Shown: piece by piece, positions 54,011 through 63,796 of the stretch
Layout of the letters: each line of letters begins with the position of its first letter
How positions within the stretch are numbered: the first letter of the stretch is position 1
Source of the DNA: Nitratireductor pacificus pht-3B
GTDB lineage: Bacteria > Pseudomonadota > Alphaproteobacteria > Rhizobiales > Rhizobiaceae
DNA: 64,000 bases
Assembly: GCF_000300335.1 (NCBI RefSeq)
Contig: NZ_AMRM01000020.1
Span: 1 to 64,000 of the forward strand
Direction: 5' to 3'
Notes under the pieces: generated by a model
What the model saw: the letters and a program-made list of their open reading frames with translations, nothing else
Told to the model about the DNA's origin: nothing
Databases searched by the model: none
Position numbers and translations under genes: made by a program

Positions 54011-55460
54011 GGGACCCTCCAGTTTCGCGTCGCGCATAGGAAAAACTGACCACCGCGCCAGCCTCGAGATCGAGGACGTTGGAACGGTCGCGGACCAGCG
54101 GACGGCGCTGGCGAACGGCCGGCCGGTTGTCGTCGCCCGTGGGCGGCAGGATCGCTTCGAACCCCTCGCGGGCCACCTCGACCTCAGCCAGGATGTTGCC
54201 TTCTCCGTCGAACTGACGCGCGAGAAGGCGGAACGCGCCCGCGGTTTCGAGCTCTTCCGCCGACGGCAGCATCCGCAGGCCGTCGAGCGGGTCGCTTCCC
54301 GCCAGCCCCTCGGCCGGGCGATAGGCCGGCGAAAGCAGGATCGGTTCGCTCTGCGCCGCGGACCCGACCGCCTCGAACACCACCATCGCCGGCGCCGCCG
54401 CGGAGAACACGGCGGCATCGCTTCCGGTCGCCTGCGCCAGGGCGGCCGAGACCAGCGGCGAGACGAGCCGCCAGCCCAGGCTGACCGCCGCCGGATAGGC
54501 CGGATTGACGCAGCGATCCGCGCTGCAGACGATCTCCACCGCTTCGAGCAGGCCCTCGTTGACGGCGAGTTCCTCGAGTAGCCCGGAGAAGAGCTGCGTC
54601 ACCACGGCGGCCCGCGTCGCCGACGGCGTCAGGTTGGCGGAGCCTTCGCTGGTGCGCGAGCTTCCACTGAAATCGATCCTGAGCGTCTGCCCGGCGCGTG
54701 CGATCGAGACGGCCACCTCGACGGGCGCGAAGCCGTCCTCGCTCAAAGCCGCCCTGCCGGTTCCGCCGGGAGCCGCCATCCTGTCCAGGCTGTGCGCGGC
54801 GCGGATGCGCGCATAGGCGATCCCGTGGTCGGCCGCCCGCACCAGGGCCTCCAGCCCGTGCGTCTCGACGATGGCGTCGATCTTGTCAGCCACGCGGCCC
54901 GTGCTCGCGAAGGCGGCGGCGAGATCGGCGCGCAGGCAGTCCGGCGCGCGCGTGTTGCGCAGGATGTAGCGCATCACGTCCTTCTGCGGATTACCGCCGC
55001 GGTTGAGCTTGACCGGCGTCACGCGCAGGCTTTCCTGCCAGACCTCATGCGCCCCCGGCTGCATCAGGCCCGACACGTCGCCGGCGAGATCGACCGCCGC
55101 GAAGCGCACGGCGGCGAAGAAGGCGATGTCGCCGCCCGCCTGCACCGGCCGCACCACCGTGAGGTGGCCGCCCGAAGTGCCTCCGAAATAGGGGTCGCCG
55201 ACCAGCAGAATGTCGCCGTCGGCGATGTTGAAGGAGAAGTAGTCGACGAGGCGGCGCACCGTGTCGCGCACGGCGGCCAACTGGCTCGGCTCGCCCTGCT
55301 CCTGCGCCAGCAGACGCCCCTCGGCGTCGAGCACCGCGCAGGCATACTGCCCTTCCTGCATCACCAGCGGCGAGCGCGCCATGCGCCGGAACGTCTCCGC
55401 GCCTTCGCGGCAGATCGCCACCAGCCGGTTCTGCAGGATCTGCGAGGCGAGCGCGGTCAT
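53997..55460 (-). CDS. Second HyuB-like subunit
   Basis: A 487-residue HyuB-family protein, shorter and diverged from the 52259 gene: ARSPLVMQEGQYACAVLDAE and GDILLVGDPYFGGTSGGHLT match the same segments. The second half differs. Its ATG overlaps the HyuA stop. Two B-type proteins beside one A-type protein recall multi-subunit enzymes such as acetophenone carboxylase, though the subunit count differs. The function is probably an ATP-dependent amidase or carboxylase subunit. Confidence 0.85.
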   Translation of the reverse strand: MTALASQILQNRLVAICREGAETFRRMARSPLVMQEGQYACAVLDAEGRLLAQEQGEPSQLAAVRDTVRRLVDYFSFNIADGDILLVGDPYFGGTSGGHLTVVRPVQAGGDIAFFAAVRFAAVDLAGDVSGLMQPGAHEVWQESLRVTPVKLNRGGNPQKDVMRYILRNTRAPDCLRADLAAAFASTGRVADKIDAIVETHGLEALVRAADHGIAYARIRAAHSLDRMAAPGGTGRAALSEDGFAPVEVAVSIARAGQTLRIDFSGSSRTSEGSANLTPSATRAAVVTQLFSGLLEELAVNEGLLEAVEIVCSADRCVNPAYPAAVSLGWRLVSPLVSAALAQATGSDAAVFSAAAPAMVVFEAVGSAAQSEPILLSPAYRPAEGLAGSDPLDGLRMLPSAEELETAGAFRLLARQFDGEGNILAEVEVAREGFEAILPPTGDDNRPAVRQRRPLVRDRSNVLDLEAGAVVSFSYARRETGGSHAIR

Positions 55461-57547
55461 TGGGCGCCTCCCGCCTGGCCGTTCTCGATGATGCAGTTGC
55501 CGTAGGCGTCGATGAGCGCTTCCTGCTGGGGGTAGATGATGATCGTGGTGCCCCAGTTCTCGATGGCGGCAGGACCGGTGATGAAATGTCCCGGCCTGAG
55601 CTTGTCGCCGTCATAGACCCTCGTGTCCGCCTGGCCGCCCGCGAACCAGATCGGCCGAACGTTCTTGATGGCCTCGTCGGCGTTCTCGCCGCCGAAGCTG
55701 GCGCCGCGCGGGCGCACCGTGTCGCGCACGCCCACCACCTCGACCCGCAGCGTCAGAAGCTCGACCGGGTGAGCGACGTCCTTGTGGGCGAAAAGCTGCT
55801 CGTGCTGTTCGTGGAAGGCGCGCACGGTGGCCTCGACGTTCAGGGCCGTGACCCGGCGCGTGCGCGTGCGCAGCGGAACCGTCAATTCATGCACCTCGCC
55901 TTCGTAGCGCAGGTCGAGGCTGCGCTTGAGTTCGAAATCCCGCGTGACGTTCTGGCCGGCGAGCCGTTCTCGCGCCACCGCTTCAAGATCGTCGAAACGG
56001 GCATTGATATCGGCAAGGTCGAGCGTCGCAAGATTGGCGAAGTAGGTGCGCGATTCGCTGACCTTCAGATTCGCGACCGTATCGCCGAGGGCGCAGAAGA
56101 CCGGGCCTGCGGCCGGCACGAGGACCGAGGCCATGCCCAACAGCTCCGCCTGCCTGCCGGCGTGGAGCGCGCCCGCGCCGCCCACCGCGACGAGCGCGAA
56201 GTCGCGCGGGTCGAGGCCGCGCCGTGTGGTGACCAGATGGCTGGCGTCCGCCATGTTGTTGTTGACGATCTCGGAGATGGCTTGCGCCGCCTCGATCACG
56301 CCGATGCCGAGCGGATCTGCGACGTGAAGGCGCACCGCCTCCTTCGCGGCCTCGACGTCCAGCTTCATCTCGCCGCCGAGGAAGAAATCCGGGTTGAGAT
56401 AGCCGAGGATCAGGTTGACGTCGGTGGTCGTCGGACGCGTTCCGCCGCGACCGTAGCAGGCAGGCCCCGGCAGGGAACCCGCGCTTTCCGGCCCGACGCG
56501 CAGGGCGCCGCCATCGTCGATCCAGGCGATCGACCCGCCACCCGCGCCGATCGTGTGGATGTCGAGCATGGGAAGGGCGATGCGGTAGCGGGCGAGCCAG
56601 CTCTCCGTCGTCATGCCGGGCGTGAGATTGGTGATGATCGAGATGTCGTAGCTGGTGCCGCCCATGTCGACCGTCATCAGGTTCTTGTAGCCCGACAGCT
56701 CGCCGATCATGGCCGCCGCCGTGACGCCGCCGGCGGGTCCGGACAGAAGCGTTCCAACCGCGTGGCGCGTCGTCTCCGCCGCCGTCAGCATGCCGCCGTT
56801 CGATTGCATGATGAACAGCTCGCCGGCGAAGCCCTTCGAGCGCAGCTTGTCGTCCAGATGCGAGACATAGGATTTGATCGCCGGCCCGACATAGGCGTTC
56901 ACCACCGTGGTCGACACGCGCTCGTATTCGCGGATCTCCGGCAGCACCTCGTGCGAGAGGCTGATGTAGAGGCCGGGGCTTTCCTCCTCGATGATCTCGC
57001 GGGTGCGCCGTTCATGATCGGGGCGAATGAAGCTGAACAGGTAGCAGACCGCGATCGCCTCGACCCCTTCGGCAACGAGGAAGCGGACCGCCTCGCGCAC
57101 CGCGTCCTCGTTAAGCGGCGTCAGGACCCCGCCATTGCTGTCGACCCGTTCCGGCACGCCGATGCGCAGCCGCCGCGGGCAGATCGGATGGGGCGCCTGA
57201 AGACGCGGGTTGAAGGTGCTCTCCTTGTAGGACCGGCGGAATTCCAGTTCGTCGCGAAAGCCCTCCGTGGTGATCAGGCCGACCTTGACGCCGCGATATT
57301 CGAGCAGGGCGTTGGTGGCGACGGTGGTGCCGTGGACGATGATCGACACCTCCGGCAGCAGGCTTTCGAGGGTCAGCCCCGCGTGGCCGGCGATCTTGCC
57401 GATGCCCGCCAGCACGCCGTCCGACTGATCCTTGGTCGAAGGCGTCTTCGTCGTATGCAGGTCGCCGTCGGGCCCGCTGAGCACGATGTCGGTGAAGGTT
57501 CCCCCGACATCGATGCCGAGATTCCATTTCTGGTTCGCAGTCGCCAT
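55457..57547 (-). CDS. hyuA: HyuA-type hydantoinase/oxoprolinase subunit
   Basis: A 696-residue A subunit with the acetate/sugar kinase-like ATP-binding fold. The phosphate loop is GIDVGGTFTDIV near the N-terminus and a second, VDMGGTSYDISI, lies mid-protein. The family segments VHGTTVATNALLE and GPAGGVTAA are present. ATG 57547 overlaps the OsmC gene stop; the ribosome site is weak, so translational coupling is likely. It is expected to activate the substrate with ATP for HyuB. Confidence 0.93.
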   Translation of the reverse strand: MATANQKWNLGIDVGGTFTDIVLSGPDGDLHTTKTPSTKDQSDGVLAGIGKIAGHAGLTLESLLPEVSIIVHGTTVATNALLEYRGVKVGLITTEGFRDELEFRRSYKESTFNPRLQAPHPICPRRLRIGVPERVDSNGGVLTPLNEDAVREAVRFLVAEGVEAIAVCYLFSFIRPDHERRTREIIEEESPGLYISLSHEVLPEIREYERVSTTVVNAYVGPAIKSYVSHLDDKLRSKGFAGELFIMQSNGGMLTAAETTRHAVGTLLSGPAGGVTAAAMIGELSGYKNLMTVDMGGTSYDISIITNLTPGMTTESWLARYRIALPMLDIHTIGAGGGSIAWIDDGGALRVGPESAGSLPGPACYGRGGTRPTTTDVNLILGYLNPDFFLGGEMKLDVEAAKEAVRLHVADPLGIGVIEAAQAISEIVNNNMADASHLVTTRRGLDPRDFALVAVGGAGALHAGRQAELLGMASVLVPAAGPVFCALGDTVANLKVSESRTYFANLATLDLADINARFDDLEAVARERLAGQNVTRDFELKRSLDLRYEGEVHELTVPLRTRTRRVTALNVEATVRAFHEQHEQLFAHKDVAHPVELLTLRVEVVGVRDTVRPRGASFGGENADEAIKNVRPIWFAGGQADTRVYDGDKLRPGHFITGPAAIENWGTTIIIYPQQEALIDAYGNCIIENGQAGGAQ

Positions 57548-57548
57548 T

Positions 57549-57920
57549 TCAGATCGCCAGTTCGAATTCGCAGTTGAGAGTGTTGGTGACCGTGCAGATG
57601 CGCTTGGCATCCTTGGCGATCCGCGCCGCCCTGTCGGCGTCGAGCCCGTCGATCATGTAGCGGATGCGCGCCCGTCCCACACGGTTGGGTTTCGCGTCGG
57701 CCTTGTCGAGTTCCACATGGGCTTCGATGTGGCGTTCGGCCTCGCCGAGCGCCTGCAGCACCATCTGGCAGCTCTTGACGAAACAGCCCGCGACCGCGGC
57801 CGCCAGGAAATCGACCGGCGTCCACGCATCGGTCGCCCCCCCCGCGTCGGGTCCGTTCCCGGCAAGGTCGAGCCGAAGCTCTCCCCCTTGCGAGAGTTGT
57901 GCGGTCATCCTCCACTGCAT
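57549..57920 (-). CDS. OsmC-family protein
   Basis: A 123-residue OsmC/Ohr-fold protein (TPVDFLAAAVAGCFVKSCQMV, then a Cys-containing C-terminal strand). The two family cysteines, C50 and about C114, are present, so a thiol-peroxidase or related role is possible. It opens the hyu-type operon directly before hyuA. OsmC proteins do occur beside metabolic operons, but no specific link is known to me. Confidence 0.85.
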   Translation of the reverse strand: MQWRMTAQLSQGGELRLDLAGNGPDAGGATDAWTPVDFLAAAVAGCFVKSCQMVLQALGEAERHIEAHVELDKADAKPNRVGRARIRYMIDGLDADRAARIAKDAKRICTVTNTLNCEFELAI

Positions 57921-58015
57921 GCGAGCAATCTCCCTTTTTCCTGAGGCCGAGCTTAGGAAAACCGGGACCGCGCCGGGACGCGAAGAGAGATAGGTTTTTC
58001 GTTTTATGGGATAGG

Positions 58016-59932
58016 TTATCGGCTGATCAGGCCGCGTTTGACGGCCTCGACGATCGCCGAGCCCCGGTCCGCGGTTCCGAGCTTCCTGTACAGGTTCTTG
58101 AGGTGGAACCGCACCGTGGGGACCGACACCCCCAACCGTCGCGAGATCGTCTTGTTCGGCGCATCCTCCGCCAGGAGAAAGAGGACCCGCTCCTCCTGTC
58201 CCGTCAAACCGCTCCCGACGCGGCCGGAGGGTTTCGCTCCCGCCGACATCACCCGCAGGAAGCGGGCCAGCCGCGACGAGTGTCCCAGCCTTGCCCGCGC
58301 CGACCTGTTGCCGATCGCCCGTTCGATGACGGCGCGGTTCTCCTCGATCAGCGCGGGCAGGCCACGGCTTTCCTGCAACTCGAAGAACTTGACGAGGGCG
58401 TCGCGCCGCCCTTCATCCTCGCCGGTTTCCAGCATCGCCACCGCCATCCACAGCAGGGCCTGCGCCTGCTGGCGCGCCGTGGCCTGGGGCGCCGCGGCGA
58501 TGTCGGAAAGGGCGGCGGCGGCAGCCGCGTCGCCGGGGTCGGCGTCAAGCGCGCTGCGCGAAGCGGCAAGAGCAAGGTCGATGTCCTCGGTCTGCCCGTG
58601 CAGCATGCGACGCGCGGCAGCGATGTCCGGGGCCGGAAGCGAGGCCCGGTCCGCCGCCGCGCGCGCAAGCAATTCATCGGCCTCCTGCCATCTGCGATGC
58701 ATCTGGAGAACGGCGATTTCCTGAGCGTTGACGATGCGGAGGAACCGGTCGGAGCGCCAGCCCTGCAGGCGCCAGCGATCCAGGAACGACCTTGCCGCCG
58801 CGAGGGTGGAATGCGTCGCGAGCGCCAGAGACCCATAGGCGATGATCGGTTCGGCGACAGCCGGCCAGATCTCGCCGAACCGCGCCTCGGGATCGTCCAG
58901 AAACGCGAACGCGATCAAGGGTTGCGGATCGCCCCCTTCGTAGGCGGCGATCAGCTCGAAGGCGGACAGGAGGCGGCGGTCGTTCGGCGAGCCGTCGCCC
59001 GAGGAGGAAAGACGGGCCGCCGCGCGTTCGAGCTGGCGCGCGCCTTCGCTCACCCTTCCGCGCGCGAGGTCGATCAGAGCAAGGTAGAGATCGGCATAGA
59101 AGGCGAGCAGGGTGGCGTTGGCGCGCTCGTAGTGATGGCGGGAACGAAGGGCGGCCTCGACCGCCGTCTCCCAATTGTGCTGGCGGACGAAAACGTCCGC
59201 AGCCACGTTGTAGAGCAGGCCGCGCTGGATGTGGCCGTCAAGCGGCAACCGGCCGAGAAGGGCGAACAGATGCGCCATCTCGCGCTGGCCGATCGTCTCC
59301 TCCATGTAGATCGCGTAGATGAACCGGAAGCACTGAAAATCGGTCCCGTGGGCATCGAGAGGCACGCGGCTTGTGGAAAGGCGGGCGCCCGACACGCCGA
59401 AACGCTCCTGCACGATGAACTCGGCCCGGCCCACATTGCCGGATTTCAGCGCGTTGACGGCCGCCGCCAGGATGAGCGTCTCGTCGCTGTTGCGAATCTC
59501 CTCCGGAAACTGCCGCAGGAGCGATGTCGCCGCGTTCAAGCCGTGAACCATGGAGAGGAACGCGCCGCCCTCGCGGCAGAACTGGACGAGCGCCTCGTCC
59601 AGCGCGCCTGACCGGATCAGGCCGTTGATGTTCGGCAAGCCCCGCGTTTCCCGCCCGGCCGCCCGCCGCAGCCTGCGCAACGCCGCCTCCACCACCCCCG
59701 CCGCGTCGGGATGGCGGAAGCCGATCACGCCTTCGGCCCGGTCGACGGCGACCAGCGAAGGCAGCAGAAGCTCGATGTCGAGGCGCAGTTCCGCGTCGAC
59801 GCCGTCCAGGGGCTGGACGCCGCCCTTCGCGGCGAGCCGGCTGAGAAACTCGACGAGTTCGGGCCGCAGGACGCCGAGGAGGTCGCCGGCAAGCGCCGCT
59901 GCCACATCGGCGTCTTTCACCCGTCGCCCCAT
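58016..59932 (-). CDS. Large LuxR-type transcriptional regulator
   Basis: A 638-residue regulator with a C-terminal LuxR/NarL HTH (LTGQEERVLFLLAEDAPNKT, then SVPTVRFHLKNLYRKLGT). The rest is helical, TPR-like and rich in Ala/Arg, as in MalT/LAL-type proteins, but I see no N-terminal Walker A. Start ATG 59932 lies inside the Lrp gene end; GTG 59920 overlaps the Lrp stop and is an alternative. It lies 95 bases upstream of the OsmC gene on the same strand and may control the hyu-type operon. Confidence 0.85.
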   Translation of the reverse strand: MGRRVKDADVAAALAGDLLGVLRPELVEFLSRLAAKGGVQPLDGVDAELRLDIELLLPSLVAVDRAEGVIGFRHPDAAGVVEAALRRLRRAAGRETRGLPNINGLIRSGALDEALVQFCREGGAFLSMVHGLNAATSLLRQFPEEIRNSDETLILAAAVNALKSGNVGRAEFIVQERFGVSGARLSTSRVPLDAHGTDFQCFRFIYAIYMEETIGQREMAHLFALLGRLPLDGHIQRGLLYNVAADVFVRQHNWETAVEAALRSRHHYERANATLLAFYADLYLALIDLARGRVSEGARQLERAAARLSSSGDGSPNDRRLLSAFELIAAYEGGDPQPLIAFAFLDDPEARFGEIWPAVAEPIIAYGSLALATHSTLAAARSFLDRWRLQGWRSDRFLRIVNAQEIAVLQMHRRWQEADELLARAAADRASLPAPDIAAARRMLHGQTEDIDLALAASRSALDADPGDAAAAAALSDIAAAPQATARQQAQALLWMAVAMLETGEDEGRRDALVKFFELQESRGLPALIEENRAVIERAIGNRSARARLGHSSRLARFLRVMSAGAKPSGRVGSGLTGQEERVLFLLAEDAPNKTISRRLGVSVPTVRFHLKNLYRKLGTADRGSAIVEAVKRGLISR

Positions 59933-60399
59933 TTGAAGCTGGTGAGTTCCAGCGCCCGGTTTTGCAGGATGGCCTCCATCGAGAAGAGGCCGGTCACCGT
60001 CGCTAGGTCGAAATCGGTGATCAGCTTCTGATAGAAGGCGTCGTAGCCGACGATCCCCTTCGCGGTCACCTTGATCAGATAGTCCCAGTCGCCGCCGATG
60101 CGGAAGAAATCCGTCACCTCGGGCAGGCCGGTCACATGAGCGCGGAACCGGTCCGCCCATTCCTTCGAATGCTGACGGGTGCGGATCATCACGAACACCG
60201 TCAGGTCGAGGCCGAGCGCGGAGAGGTCGATCTCGATCCTGGTGCCGCGAATGATCCCGGCCGCACCGAGCCGTTGCAGCCGGCGCCAGCAGGCATTCTG
60301 CGACATCCCGACCCGCTCCGCGAGGTCCCGCTGCGATATGCCGCCATCCTTCTGCAGCGTCGTCAGGATTTTCAGATCATTCCGGTCGATCTTCTGCAT
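59917..60399 (-). CDS. Lrp/AsnC-family regulator
   Basis: A 160-residue regulator with the N-terminal HTH (LAERVGMSQNACWRRLQRL) and C-terminal RAM ligand domain (EVTDFFRIGGDWDYLIKV). It is divergent from the class V aminotransferase gene at 60506, the usual layout for an Lrp protein and its amino acid target. Cysteine-responsive Lrp members (DecR/CyuR type) control cysteine breakdown in enterobacteria, so cysteine is a reasonable ligand guess. Confidence 0.92.
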   Translation of the reverse strand: MQKIDRNDLKILTTLQKDGGISQRDLAERVGMSQNACWRRLQRLGAAGIIRGTRIEIDLSALGLDLTVFVMIRTRQHSKEWADRFRAHVTGLPEVTDFFRIGGDWDYLIKVTAKGIVGYDAFYQKLITDFDLATVTGLFSMEAILQNRALELTSFKWGDG

Positions 60400-60505
60400 T
60401 GAAATCTATCATATGACCCAATTTCCTCCGAACCTCGCACAAGAATGGTGAGGTTTCAACCAGCCGCCGTTGTTATGCTGGCGCATCGAAACTGGAGACG
60501 GCGAC

Positions 60506-61954
60506 ATGTCCGGCACATCGGCTGCACACTCGAACGGGCTTCTTGCACGCTTCGGCGAGCATCTGAAGCAGGGCGACGTTCTCGCCGAGCTCGCCGGAGG
60601 GCTTGTCGGCAGGGATGCGACCATCGACGGTCCGTTCGGCCGCAAGCCGCTGGTCTATGCGGACTATGTGGCCTCGGGGCGCGCGCTGATGCAGATCGAG
60701 CGCTTCATGATCGAGGAGGTTCTGCCCTTCTACGCCAACAGCCACACCGAGGCGTCCTATTGCGGCGGCTTCATGACGCGGCTGCGCCAGGAGGCGCGCG
60801 CCGTCATCGCCGCCCATTGCGGAGCGGGACCCGAGCACGCGGTGATCTTCACGGGCTCCGGCGCGACCGCCGGGATCAACCGCCTGTCCGCCCTGTTCGG
60901 CGTCGGGCCGGACACGCTGGTCGTCATCGGTCCCTACGAGCATCATTCCAACATCCTGCCGTGGCGCGAATCCGGCGCCGAGGTCGTCGAGATGCCGGAA
61001 ACCGAGGCCGGAGGCCCCGATCTCGCCCTTCTCGCCGAGGTCCTGGCGACCGCCGGCAAGGACCGGCGGGTCGTCTGCGCCTTCTCGGCGGCGTCCAACG
61101 TGACGGGCATCCTGACCGATGTTCCTGCGGTCACCCGCCTCGTCAAAGATGCTGGCGCCCGGATGATATGGGACTATGCCGGCGGCGGCCCCTACCTTCC
61201 CATCGCCATGACCCCGAAACCCGGTGCCGAGATCGATGCGATCGTCGTCTCGCCGCACAAGTTCATCGGCGGGCCGGGCGGATCGGGTCTGCTGGTCGTC
61301 AGGCGCGACGCCGTCGTCGCGACGCGCCCCACATGGCCGGGCGGCGGCACGGTCCGCTTCGTCTCGCCGGCCGGGCACGACTACAGCGGCAGCCTGGAAG
61401 CGCGCGAGGAAGCCGGAACGCCCAACGTGGTCGGCGACATTCGCGCGGCGCTGGCCGTTCTCGTGAAGGAGGCGATCGGCGCGAAGGCCATGCAGGAGCG
61501 CAACAGCGAGCTCGTCGCCCGCGCCGTCGCCGCCTGGTCCGGCGTCGACCGGATCGAACTCCTCGGCTCGCTCTCCGCCCAGCGACTGCCCATCTTCGCC
61601 TTCCGGGTTCGAGACGGCCACGGCGGCCATGTGCATCAGCAACTGGTGACGCGGATGCTCAGCGATTGCTACGGTATTCAGGCACGCGGCGGATGCGCCT
61701 GCGCCGGACCCTATGTCCACCGCCTCCTCGGCATCGGCTCCGATGAATCCGAAACGATGCGGCAGGCCATCCTCGCCGGCGACGAGGTCCTGAAGCCCGG
61801 CTTCACGCGCCTGAATTTCAGCGTCCTCCTGCCGGACGAGAAGGTCGACTTCATCCTCGACAGCGTCGTTCGGCTCGCCTCCGAAGCGCCCGCCCTCGTC
61901 GGCCGCTACGAGGTGGACCCGGCGCGGGCGGTGTTCTTTCCCACAGCGGCATGA
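60506..61954 (+). CDS. Class V aminotransferase, cysteine desulfurase-like
   Basis: A 482-residue PLP enzyme from ATG 60506 (GGAG eight bases upstream); the frame is open to 60470. PLP motifs: the Lys of VVSPHKFIGGPGG and EHHSNILPWRESG. A Cys-rich segment RGGCACAGPY occupies the place of the active-site loop of desulfurase-type enzymes. With the following genes it likely takes sulfur from cysteine or a related thiol as a persulfide. Confidence 0.88.
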   Translation: MSGTSAAHSNGLLARFGEHLKQGDVLAELAGGLVGRDATIDGPFGRKPLVYADYVASGRALMQIERFMIEEVLPFYANSHTEASYCGGFMTRLRQEARAVIAAHCGAGPEHAVIFTGSGATAGINRLSALFGVGPDTLVVIGPYEHHSNILPWRESGAEVVEMPETEAGGPDLALLAEVLATAGKDRRVVCAFSAASNVTGILTDVPAVTRLVKDAGARMIWDYAGGGPYLPIAMTPKPGAEIDAIVVSPHKFIGGPGGSGLLVVRRDAVVATRPTWPGGGTVRFVSPAGHDYSGSLEAREEAGTPNVVGDIRAALAVLVKEAIGAKAMQERNSELVARAVAAWSGVDRIELLGSLSAQRLPIFAFRVRDGHGGHVHQQLVTRMLSDCYGIQARGGCACAGPYVHRLLGIGSDESETMRQAILAGDEVLKPGFTRLNFSVLLPDEKVDFILDSVVRLASEAPALVGRYEVDPARAVFFPTAA

Positions 61955-62877
61955 CGGCGCCGCCTCCGCAGCCTGCCGCCGAGATGGGGGACGAATCCTT
62001 GCAGAGCCCGAACGTCGCCGCATTCCACGATCCCCGCACCGGGTCGCTGCAATACGTCGTCAGCGACCCCGACACGGGCGACTGCGCGATCATCGATCCG
62101 GTTCTGGATTTCGACGAGAAGTCGGGCGGCGTCGCGACGACAAGCGCCGACCGCCTTCTCGAGCATGTCCAGAGCCACGGCCTGCGGCTGCAGTGGATCC
62201 TCGACACGCATCCGCATGCCGATCATCTCACCGCCGCCGACTATCTGAAACGCTGCACCGGAGCGCCGACCGCGATCGGCGCCAAGATAACCGCTGTCCA
62301 GAAGCTCTGGGCCGACATCTACGACCTGCCCAGCCTGGCAACCGACGGCTCGCAGTGGGACCGGCTGTTCGACCACGGGGATGCGTTCGAGATCGGCAGG
62401 ATGCCGATGCGCGTGCTGTTTTCTCCGGGCCACACCCTCGCCTCCATCACCTATCTCGTCGGCGACGCCGCCTTCATCCACGACACCCTTTTCATGCCCG
62501 ACAGCGGCACGGCGAGGGCCGATTTCCCCGGCGGCGATCCGGACGCGCTCTGGAACAGCATCCAGGACATTCTCGCCCTGCCGCGCGGAACGCGGCTGTT
62601 CACGGGGCATGACTATCGCCCCGGCGGACGGGAAGCCCGGTGGCAGAGCAGCATCGCCGAACAGAGGACCGCCAACATCCACCTGCCGGAGGCGATCTCC
62701 CGGGACGACTTCATCTCCTTCAGAAAGGCGCGCGATGCGGGCCTGCCGATGCCGCGGCTCATCCTCCACGCCCTGCAGGTGAACATCAATGCGGGCCGCC
62801 TCCCGGAGTTGGAACGGAACGGGCGGCGCTACCTCAGATTCCCGCTCGACGCCTTGTCCGGCGCCGCCTGGAACTGA
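61951..62877 (+). CDS. MBL-fold persulfide dioxygenase-like protein
   Basis: A 308-residue metallo-beta-lactamase-fold protein with the metal motif DTHPHADHL and later FSPGHTLASI and FTGHDYRPGG. This order matches the ETHE1/Blh-type persulfide dioxygenases, which oxidise glutathione persulfide to sulfite. The start overlaps the previous stop (ATGA). Its neighbours, a desulfurase-like enzyme and a sulfite-type exporter, fit that chemistry. Confidence 0.85.
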   Translation: MTAPPPQPAAEMGDESLQSPNVAAFHDPRTGSLQYVVSDPDTGDCAIIDPVLDFDEKSGGVATTSADRLLEHVQSHGLRLQWILDTHPHADHLTAADYLKRCTGAPTAIGAKITAVQKLWADIYDLPSLATDGSQWDRLFDHGDAFEIGRMPMRVLFSPGHTLASITYLVGDAAFIHDTLFMPDSGTARADFPGGDPDALWNSIQDILALPRGTRLFTGHDYRPGGREARWQSSIAEQRTANIHLPEAISRDDFISFRKARDAGLPMPRLILHALQVNINAGRLPELERNGRRYLRFPLDALSGAAWN

Positions 62878-62912
62878 CGCCCCTTGCGAATGCGACCGAA
62901 AGCCGCCGAACC

Positions 62913-63704
62913 ATGGATCCAGACCTCGCACAGCATCTCCTCGGGGCGGCGTCCGGCCTGCTGGTGGGCACGAGCCTCGGGCTGTTCGGCGGCGGCGGGT
63001 CGATCCTGGCGGTTCCGCTCCTGGTCAGCCTGCTCGGGACGGGCCAGGTTCATCTGGCCATCGGCACGAGCGCCGTGGCCGTCGCCACCAACGCGCTGTC
63101 GGGACTGATCAGCCATACGCTGCGCGGCACGGTGAGATGGCGCTGCGCGATCGCCTTCAGCGTCAGCGGCGTGGCCGGGGCACTGGCAGGTGCGGCGATC
63201 GGCAAGATGATCGACGGGGACCGTCTTCTCCTGATGTTCGCAGGCCTCATGGCGGTCGCAGGCGCATTCATGCTGCGACGAAGCCACCCGCGCGCGGGAA
63301 CCGGCGGCGACTGCACCGGGCGCACCCTGCCCGGCGTTCTCGCCTGCGGTGCGGGCTGCGGAGGCCTTGCCGGCTTCTTCGGCATCGGAGGCGGATTCCT
63401 GGTCGTTCCCGGCCTGGTCTGGTCGACCGGCATGCCGCTGATCAACGCCATAGGCACGTCGCTCGTGGTGATCTTCGCCTTCGGCGCGACGACCGCCGCC
63501 AGCTATGCGGTTTCCGGCCTCGTCGACTGGGCCCTGGCCATTTCGTTCATGCTGGGCGGCGCGGCCGGCTCCTGGCTCGGTTGTCAGGCGGCGCACCACA
63601 TCGCGCAGCGTCGAGACCTGCTGCAGCACCTATTTGGAGGCATCCTCTTGATCGTCGCCGCCTACCTCGCCTGGAAATCGTTGTCAGCCCTGTCGACCGG
63701 CTAA
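62913..63704 (+). CDS. TauE/SafE-family sulfite exporter
   Basis: A 263-residue TSUP-family membrane protein with two homologous halves: GTSLGLFGGGGSILAVPLLV in the first and GLAGFFGIGGGFLVVPGLV in the second. The ATG at 62913 lacks a strong ribosome site. It follows the persulfide dioxygenase-like gene by 35 bases and would export the sulfite or organosulfonate formed. Confidence 0.88.
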   Translation: MDPDLAQHLLGAASGLLVGTSLGLFGGGGSILAVPLLVSLLGTGQVHLAIGTSAVAVATNALSGLISHTLRGTVRWRCAIAFSVSGVAGALAGAAIGKMIDGDRLLLMFAGLMAVAGAFMLRRSHPRAGTGGDCTGRTLPGVLACGAGCGGLAGFFGIGGGFLVVPGLVWSTGMPLINAIGTSLVVIFAFGATTAASYAVSGLVDWALAISFMLGGAAGSWLGCQAAHHIAQRRDLLQHLFGGILLIVAAYLAWKSLSALSTG

Positions 63705-63796
63705 AGAGGCATCCTGCACCACCACGCAAGCATCTACTACTTGCGCAAACAAGACTGGGCAAGCTTGCGATCGGGTCTAACACCAGCGATTATTTG

